Assembly (NCBI GenBank): GCA_015057505.1
Contig: SVEG01000002.1
Span: 62,001 to 126,000 of the forward strand
DNA: 64,000 nt
Origin: Lachnospiraceae bacterium
GTDB taxonomy: Bacteria > Bacillota > Clostridia > Lachnospirales > Lachnospiraceae
Reading direction: 5' to 3'
In this document: positions 58,640-64,000 of the stretch, piece by piece
How positions within the stretch are numbered: the first letter of the stretch is position 1
How the letters are laid out: each line of letters opens with the position of its first letter
Program-made: the position numbers and the translations under genes
Notes under the pieces: generated by a model
What the model was told of the DNA's origin: nothing
Databases searched by the model: none
The model's input: the letters and a program-made list of their open reading frames with translations, nothing else

Positions 58640-60751
58640 TTACTTATCTTTAGCTTTTTTCTTACGTCTGATAAACAATACCGCAATTCCTGCACACACA
58701 AGTACAACCGCTGCCGAAACCGCAATAATAACCGGCACAAAGGACGAACTCGTAGCAGGCTTTATAAGTACTGCAATATGCTTAATACTGTCTGTCTCAC
58801 CCGAAAAAATATTATCATCTCTCGTCATTGTAAGCTTTGTTAATCCATCGTCCGTGTAGGAATAAATCTCAACATTCTTACCGTCAATGTCTTCTTTTGC
58901 CAATGGAACCGACAACGTATATGCAGATATAGGATTAGCTCTGTTTCCCATCGAATAAACCGTAAGACTTTCATCTTCGCCACATCCAAGCTCTGACTTA
59001 ATATTCTCATATACTGCATTTGTTTCTTCAATATGCGAAACCACAAGTAACGGTGACAAAGCACTCTTCTTTTTTTCAAACTCCGCAGTGACAAAAATAC
59101 CTGTTACCGCATCAACCGTAGTCAACGTACCACTGCTCGTAAAATCTCCTCTGATGGCATTACCCAAGGTTTCAAGATTACAGCCTGTTGCACAAACGGT
59201 TGTATCAATTCCTTCAACCTGAGCGTATACGCCCACTGAACGTAAAGCGATTATCTTAGCAAGATTCGGCAAGCCCTGTCTTACATCACGCGGTTGCTTT
59301 ATCCAATTCATATAGTATACATTGGATGCCAGCTTCTCTGTTGCCGCCGCAATTACTTCATCCTGCATTTTCTCAATATATGAATTGAAAAATCCCGGCA
59401 CATAACTTTCTCCCGTAGATTCTACAGTGCCTCCGAGTGCCGCAACCTTCGAGCACTCCTTCATATATTCGTGATATTCATCCATCAATGTCTTATTCTG
59501 ATAAATAACATTAAATAACGGATACTCCGCATAATTCTTTGCAGACAGCTGTTTTTCACGACCTGCATTCCTAGCATCAAGACGATACATAACATCAATA
59601 TTATAATTTGCCGTAAGCTCGGCCGTACTGGGATAATAACAGCCAAAGCTCAAATCATAATCCCACGGAACTACCGTACATACTCCGTCGGTATCAATAT
59701 AAAGGCCATAATTCTTCTGTCCGACGAACATATTATCCATCTGGCATAACCAGCTGTGCACTGCAAAATATTTTACAACCTCATCGACATTCATAATTTT
59801 GTCAAGAAGCTTAAGATATTCTTCGCTGTTAACATCTATTGTCTTACCGTCAAAATCCTTACCCTCGCTAAGACAGTTTATCTTTCTTAACCATTCCATT
59901 ACCGTTGGAAGCATATCCTCTACATCTTTGTAGGTATCCTCATCGTACTCCCAAAGAGCATCCGGTTCATCAATTAACTCATCATACAAAAGCCCCGTTC
60001 CCTCGGGCTTACAAAGATAGCTACTGATTGCATCCTTATCGACATTGTAATACTGCTCTAAAATAGAGCTGTCCAAAGCCTCCACCATAGCATACACGCC
60101 ATAATAATTGCCATTGATATATAACTTGGCAAGTCCATACTGAGGTGTGGGAAGTCCCATCTCATCCATGAGTTTGAGTGCAAAAAACTCCTTCATCATG
60201 GATTTATCAAAAAAGAAATTATTAAAGCTTATCTTATCACAACCGTAAAAATTCTGCTTCTCTCCGTAATCCTTTTTCTTAATAAACTTACCAAAATTGA
60301 CTGTAAACGAAAAACGATCACTTCCGGCATTATCCGTATAAGCATGCTCAAGCGTATAACTACCCTTGGTTTTTAAACCGCAATAGCCAAGCTTAACATC
60401 TCCGATTGTCACACTTGTTGTCATTACATACGGTTCTTCATCTGCATTCTGCAAAAGGTAATTAAGATTATTTTCATCTATCTCTATATACACCGTCTGC
60501 AGGGTATCCTCTAAAAAGAAGTCATTATACTTCCCATCCTTAGCCTTCCCCTGTGTTTTTGCATTCACAACATAATCCTTTGGCGGAGTATTGTTAACCT
60601 TATCCTCCGTAATCCACTCTGTGGCCGTTCCGTGCATGATTCTGTCTTCTTCGTCTCCTCTTGCTGCCATAGCAGGCTCTACCCATACTGTTCCAAGCAA
60701 AATAAGACTCGTAAGCACTACTGCCAATCCCCTGTTTGCTCTCTTTTTCAC
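58640..60751 (-). CDS. CotH kinase family protein, secreted/membrane anchored
   Basis: KISFNNFFFDKSMMKEFFALKLMDEMGLPTPQYGLAKLYINGNYYGVYAMVEALDSSILEQYY...PWDYDLSFG; signal peptide and C-terminal TM. Confidence 0.93.
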   Translation of the reverse strand: MKKRANRGLAVVLTSLILLGTVWVEPAMAARGDEEDRIMHGTATEWITEDKVNNTPPKDYVVNAKTQGKAKDGKYNDFFLEDTLQTVYIEIDENNLNYLLQNADEEPYVMTTSVTIGDVKLGYCGLKTKGSYTLEHAYTDNAGSDRFSFTVNFGKFIKKKDYGEKQNFYGCDKISFNNFFFDKSMMKEFFALKLMDEMGLPTPQYGLAKLYINGNYYGVYAMVEALDSSILEQYYNVDKDAISSYLCKPEGTGLLYDELIDEPDALWEYDEDTYKDVEDMLPTVMEWLRKINCLSEGKDFDGKTIDVNSEEYLKLLDKIMNVDEVVKYFAVHSWLCQMDNMFVGQKNYGLYIDTDGVCTVVPWDYDLSFGCYYPSTAELTANYNIDVMYRLDARNAGREKQLSAKNYAEYPLFNVIYQNKTLMDEYHEYMKECSKVAALGGTVESTGESYVPGFFNSYIEKMQDEVIAAATEKLASNVYYMNWIKQPRDVRQGLPNLAKIIALRSVGVYAQVEGIDTTVCATGCNLETLGNAIRGDFTSSGTLTTVDAVTGIFVTAEFEKKKSALSPLLVVSHIEETNAVYENIKSELGCGEDESLTVYSMGNRANPISAYTLSVPLAKEDIDGKNVEIYSYTDDGLTKLTMTRDDNIFSGETDSIKHIAVLIKPATSSSFVPVIIAVSAAVVLVCAGIAVLFIRRKKKAKDK

Positions 60752-60888
60752 TTTTGTTGTACTCCTTTTTATTTAATGCAATTTATGTATTTTATTATAC
60801 TATTTTTTTCTGTTTCATTCAATGCATTTTCCTTGCATTTGGCATAATAATACAGTAAAATTAACTAAATTGTTTTATGGAGGCATTT

Positions 60889-62067
60889 ATGAATTACAGA
60901 ACGGACAAATATGGCAATCAGATATCAATACTGGGCTTCGGATGCATGCGTTTTCCGCAGACACTCGGCAAAATTAACATGGAAGAAACAGAGCGCGAGA
61001 TACTTTCCGCTTTTAATTCGGGCGTGAATTATTACGATACTGCTTATGTATATCCCGGCAGCGAGACAGCCATTGGTGAGATTTTTGAGAGAAATCATAT
61101 CCGAGAAAAATTATATATCGCAACCAAGCTTCCCCATTATCTTATAAAATCAAAGGAAGGGCTTGAGAAGCTTTTTTCTGAACAGCTTCGCCGCTTAAAG
61201 ACTGATTATATCGATTACTACCTCATGCACATGTTAAGTGACATCGACACCTGGGAACGCCTCAAAACTCTCGGCATCCTTGAATGGATTGAGAGCAAAA
61301 AGGCAACCGGTGCCATCAGACAAATCGGTTTTTCATATCACGGCAATTCCGATATGTTCTGTAAGCTTGTAGATGCTTATGATTGGGATTTCTGCCAGAT
61401 TCAATATAATTATATGGATGAGCACTCACAGGCAGGAAGAAAAGGCTTAAATTATGCTCATGACAAAGGACTTCCGGTTATTATCATGGAACCTCTTCGC
61501 GGTGGCAAGCTTGTTAACAGATTACCCGACAAAGCCAAACGCATATTTAACGATTACCCTGTTAAGCACACGCCTGCGCAGTGGGCTTTCCGCTGGCTTT
61601 GGAATCAACCGGAAGTAACCTGCGTCCTGTCAGGCATGAATTCCGACGAGATGGTAAAAGACAACATTAATACTGCTTCCACAGTATCTGTCGGTGAACT
61701 CGGACCCGATGAGGAAGCTATGCTTAAAAATGTTGTGGGGGCAATCAACAGCAAAATGAAGGTTGGCTGTACAGGATGCGGCTATTGTATGCCCTGCCCC
61801 AAAAATGTAGATATTCCCGGAACATTTTCTGCATACAATCGCAGATACAGCGAAAGTAAGTTTTGGGGACTTGTGGATTATACGATGTGCACTGCACTCC
61901 GCAAAACTCCAACCTCTGCCTCTAACTGCATCGAATGCGGCAAATGCGAGAAACATTGTCCTCAGGGAATTGAAATCCGTAAGGAACTTAAGAATGCCCG
62001 TAAAGAACTTGAAGGACCGTTATACAAGATGGCTCGTAAAATAAATAAGTGGCTGAAAGCTTTCTAA
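60889..62067 (+). CDS. Aldo/keto reductase with C-terminal ferredoxin-like Cys motifs
   Basis: MNYRTDKYGNQISILGFGCMRFP...YDTAYVYPGSE...CTGCGYCMPCPKNVDIP...CIECGKCEKHCPQGIEI. Confidence 0.95.
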   Translation: MNYRTDKYGNQISILGFGCMRFPQTLGKINMEETEREILSAFNSGVNYYDTAYVYPGSETAIGEIFERNHIREKLYIATKLPHYLIKSKEGLEKLFSEQLRRLKTDYIDYYLMHMLSDIDTWERLKTLGILEWIESKKATGAIRQIGFSYHGNSDMFCKLVDAYDWDFCQIQYNYMDEHSQAGRKGLNYAHDKGLPVIIMEPLRGGKLVNRLPDKAKRIFNDYPVKHTPAQWAFRWLWNQPEVTCVLSGMNSDEMVKDNINTASTVSVGELGPDEEAMLKNVVGAINSKMKVGCTGCGYCMPCPKNVDIPGTFSAYNRRYSESKFWGLVDYTMCTALRKTPTSASNCIECGKCEKHCPQGIEIRKELKNARKELEGPLYKMARKINKWLKAF

Positions 62068-62083
62068 GCTTTCAGCCACATTT
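62049..62083 (+). terminator. Intrinsic terminator overlapping the aldo/keto reductase 3' end
   Basis: gtggctgaaagctttctaagctttcagccacattttt. Confidence 0.85.
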
Positions 62084-62128
62084 TTCGTGATTAACTCTGT
62101 TTCCTAAGAATTTGCCACGCAAACACTT

Positions 62129-63175
62129 TCACTCTGCTTCAAAAGGCACAATCTCTATAGTAATAATATCGTTTACATCAAACTCAGCATCACCAACACT
62201 CCACACATCAAGCTCATAATCTCCCGGTACGGAGGTTTCAAAACGACGAATATTTCGTTCACTATTATCGAACCCATCTCGCATACTTACACTATTTCCC
62301 GTGCCCCATGTCAAATTTGCAAGGTGGATTGAGTCAACTTTGCTGATACTTACTTTATTAAACCTCCAACTGACTATTGCTTTTTCGCCTTCTTTTACTC
62401 TGAAAGCAACCTCCCTATCCTTATATCCCAAAGGATCGTCTTGTATAAATACGTTTACTATGCCTCCAATATAGTCAAGTTCTCCCGGTTCCCCACGACC
62501 AGTTGCGCTTCCCTGCATTTTTTTAGAATCAAGATAAATTTCTACATTCTGACTGCTACCGTCCGGATATACTTCTTCAACCGTAAAGTACACCTTCCAT
62601 CTTCCTATACCTTCATATGCATCCTTATAGTTAATATTACGGATCGAAATACCAAGTTCATGATACTCTTTTAGCTTATCTAATATTTTCTCTTCCATGT
62701 AAATCATAAATTCTTCCGGTGTCAAATCTTTGACATTTTCTGCAAATATATACTTAACATACGAATAATCCACCATCTTTGCGGCCTTTTCAAATTCCTC
62801 GTCTTCGATATATTTCAAAAATTTCATACACTTGTATATATCGTCCATACTTGAAAAACAGATGCCCTCACCGCGCTTTTCATTAACTCCCATCACAATT
62901 AACGCACTTATCGGAATTATCATAAGCATGGCAATTACGCACATACGCCAACGTCTCTTGATTTTCTTAAAACCTTTGCGAAGAACCTTCTCTTCCTTTA
63001 GTTCCTCCTTAATCTCGGGAATAACTTCTTCTATACCATATAATTTATTGTAATACTCTGCACATATCTTGCAATCTTTTTTATGTTCTTCCACAAGCTT
63101 CTTACTGTCCTCGGAACATCCGTCGTCCTCACACAGTATCATTAAGTCCTTAATTATGTCACAGGATATTTTCAT
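62129..63175 (-). CDS. Anti-sigma factor-like membrane protein (zinc-finger N-terminus)
   Basis: EEHKKDCKICAEYY (HX3CX2C) then TM helix MCVIAMLMIIPISALIVMGV; 4-bp overlap with sigma factor gene. Confidence 0.8.
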   Translation of the reverse strand: MKISCDIIKDLMILCEDDGCSEDSKKLVEEHKKDCKICAEYYNKLYGIEEVIPEIKEELKEEKVLRKGFKKIKRRWRMCVIAMLMIIPISALIVMGVNEKRGEGICFSSMDDIYKCMKFLKYIEDEEFEKAAKMVDYSYVKYIFAENVKDLTPEEFMIYMEEKILDKLKEYHELGISIRNINYKDAYEGIGRWKVYFTVEEVYPDGSSQNVEIYLDSKKMQGSATGRGEPGELDYIGGIVNVFIQDDPLGYKDREVAFRVKEGEKAIVSWRFNKVSISKVDSIHLANLTWGTGNSVSMRDGFDNSERNIRRFETSVPGDYELDVWSVGDAEFDVNDIITIEIVPFEAE

Positions 63176-63684
63176 AATTGTCCTCCCTGATTTTTCTCCA
63201 TACTTTCTATATATTTTTGAACTTTACTCTTGGCACGGTAATATGTAACACGCGCCCATTCTTCCGACTTTGAGTATTCTGCCGCAATATCCTTTAGCTT
63301 CATCTCCGCAAATACACGAAGCATAAACACTTCACGATATGGCTCATCTAATTTAAAAATTGCATTTTTCAGAAGCAGTTCTCCTTCTTTTCTTATCACC
63401 AATGCTTCCGGCGATTCTCCTTTGTCTTCGACCTCCGTCAATTCAGTTCCGGCTTCGTCAAAATTTTTCTTTCGCTTACATTCTTTAAGCCACGCATTTT
63501 TACCAATCTGACAAAGCCATGTAAAAATACTGCTTCTCCCCTCGAATTTATCAATATGCAAGAACGCCTGATAGAAGGTTTCTGATAAAAGCTCTTCTGC
63601 CTCCTGCGCATTCTTTGTCAGGGCAAGCAGATAATAATATACTTTTTTTGCGTACTTTTTATAAACTTCTTTAAACTCTGCCAT
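63172..63684 (-). CDS. ECF-type RNA polymerase sigma factor
   Basis: AEELLSETFYQAFLHIDKFEGRSSIFTWLCQIGKNAWLKECKRKK; EPYREVFMLRVFAEMKLKDIAAEYSKSEEWARVTYYRAKSKVQ. Confidence 0.93.
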   Translation of the reverse strand: MAEFKEVYKKYAKKVYYYLLALTKNAQEAEELLSETFYQAFLHIDKFEGRSSIFTWLCQIGKNAWLKECKRKKNFDEAGTELTEVEDKGESPEALVIRKEGELLLKNAIFKLDEPYREVFMLRVFAEMKLKDIAAEYSKSEEWARVTYYRAKSKVQKYIESMEKNQGGQL

Positions 63685-63702
63685 AGTTCCCCCTAACTAA
63701 AA

Positions 63703-64000
63703 TTATGTAATCTTACACCACTTGTTTTTCCAGCGACACAACTCATAAAGCATGAAATATACTGCAACCGCTGTTATCGGCGCAAAAATTACAAAATAGT
63801 CTAATTTAATATCTATATCACGTAACACCCGAACAATCGGCCCGTGCAATAAATATACCCACAAAGTATCAGTTCCTGCCTTTGAAAAAATCAATCGTTT
63901 TGTCGGAATTACTGCCAATAACAAAAAACTCAACCCAAAAGCAATAACATAACTAACCGTCCGGAATCCTTCTCCGAAAATAGCCTGCGTTGCTTCATAA
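63703..64000 (-). CDS. Acyltransferase 3-like membrane protein, C-terminal part (continues past window)
   Basis: Frame ...TVSYVIAFGLSFLLLAVIPTKRLIFSKAGTDTLWVYLLHGPIVRVLRDIDIK, open to the window end. Confidence 0.65.
   Translation of the reverse strand, partial: YEATQAIFGEGFRTVSYVIAFGLSFLLLAVIPTKRLIFSKAGTDTLWVYLLHGPIVRVLRDIDIKLDYFVIFAPITAVAVYFMLYELCRWKNKWCKIT

Overview
AT-rich Firmicutes chromosome segment; gene content and protein style suggest Lachnospiraceae/Clostridia (inference). The left part, about 2.2-22.5 kb, is accessory. It holds small regulators, a decayed YhcG-type nuclease, an OLD/TOPRIM ATPase, an AIPR protein, an EcsC protein, a HEPN-like protein, and DUF3788/DUF3795 proteins. 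From about 22.6 kb the window is mostly housekeeping or metabolic: ppdK, glyS, recO, era, nadE, zupT, a SplB-like radical SAM protein, a ClC channel, an NCS2 permease, dinB, a sugar ABC transporter with YesMN and DUF2264, CotH, and an ECF sigma/anti-sigma pair. The strongest non-coding signal is a pair of paralogous structured RNA loci on the minus strand, at about 9976-10203 and 45451-45679. Each has a perfect consensus promoter (TTGACA-17-TATAAT), about three imperfect tandem hairpin repeats (period 53 or 50 nt), an intrinsic terminator, and then an ORF. The ORF is a GNAT protein at locus 1 and a protein resembling PBECR4-type (BECR-fold RNase) proteins at locus 2. This layout resembles type III (RNA antitoxin) toxin-antitoxin loci. 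The same set of loop-tail complementarities occurs in both copies, with compensatory differences. Other notable structures: a 526-bp symmetric palindromic element between an NCS2 permease and its neighbour (41417-41942); three homologous terminator+promoter modules with 11-bp-spaced TGTAAG direct repeats, each upstream of a defence-island gene; a duplicated small HTH gene with its operator; and a GC-rich element of about 150 bp flanked by 14-bp direct repeats. No rRNA, tRNA or CRISPR array was recognised. All assignments were made by eye, without database searches.
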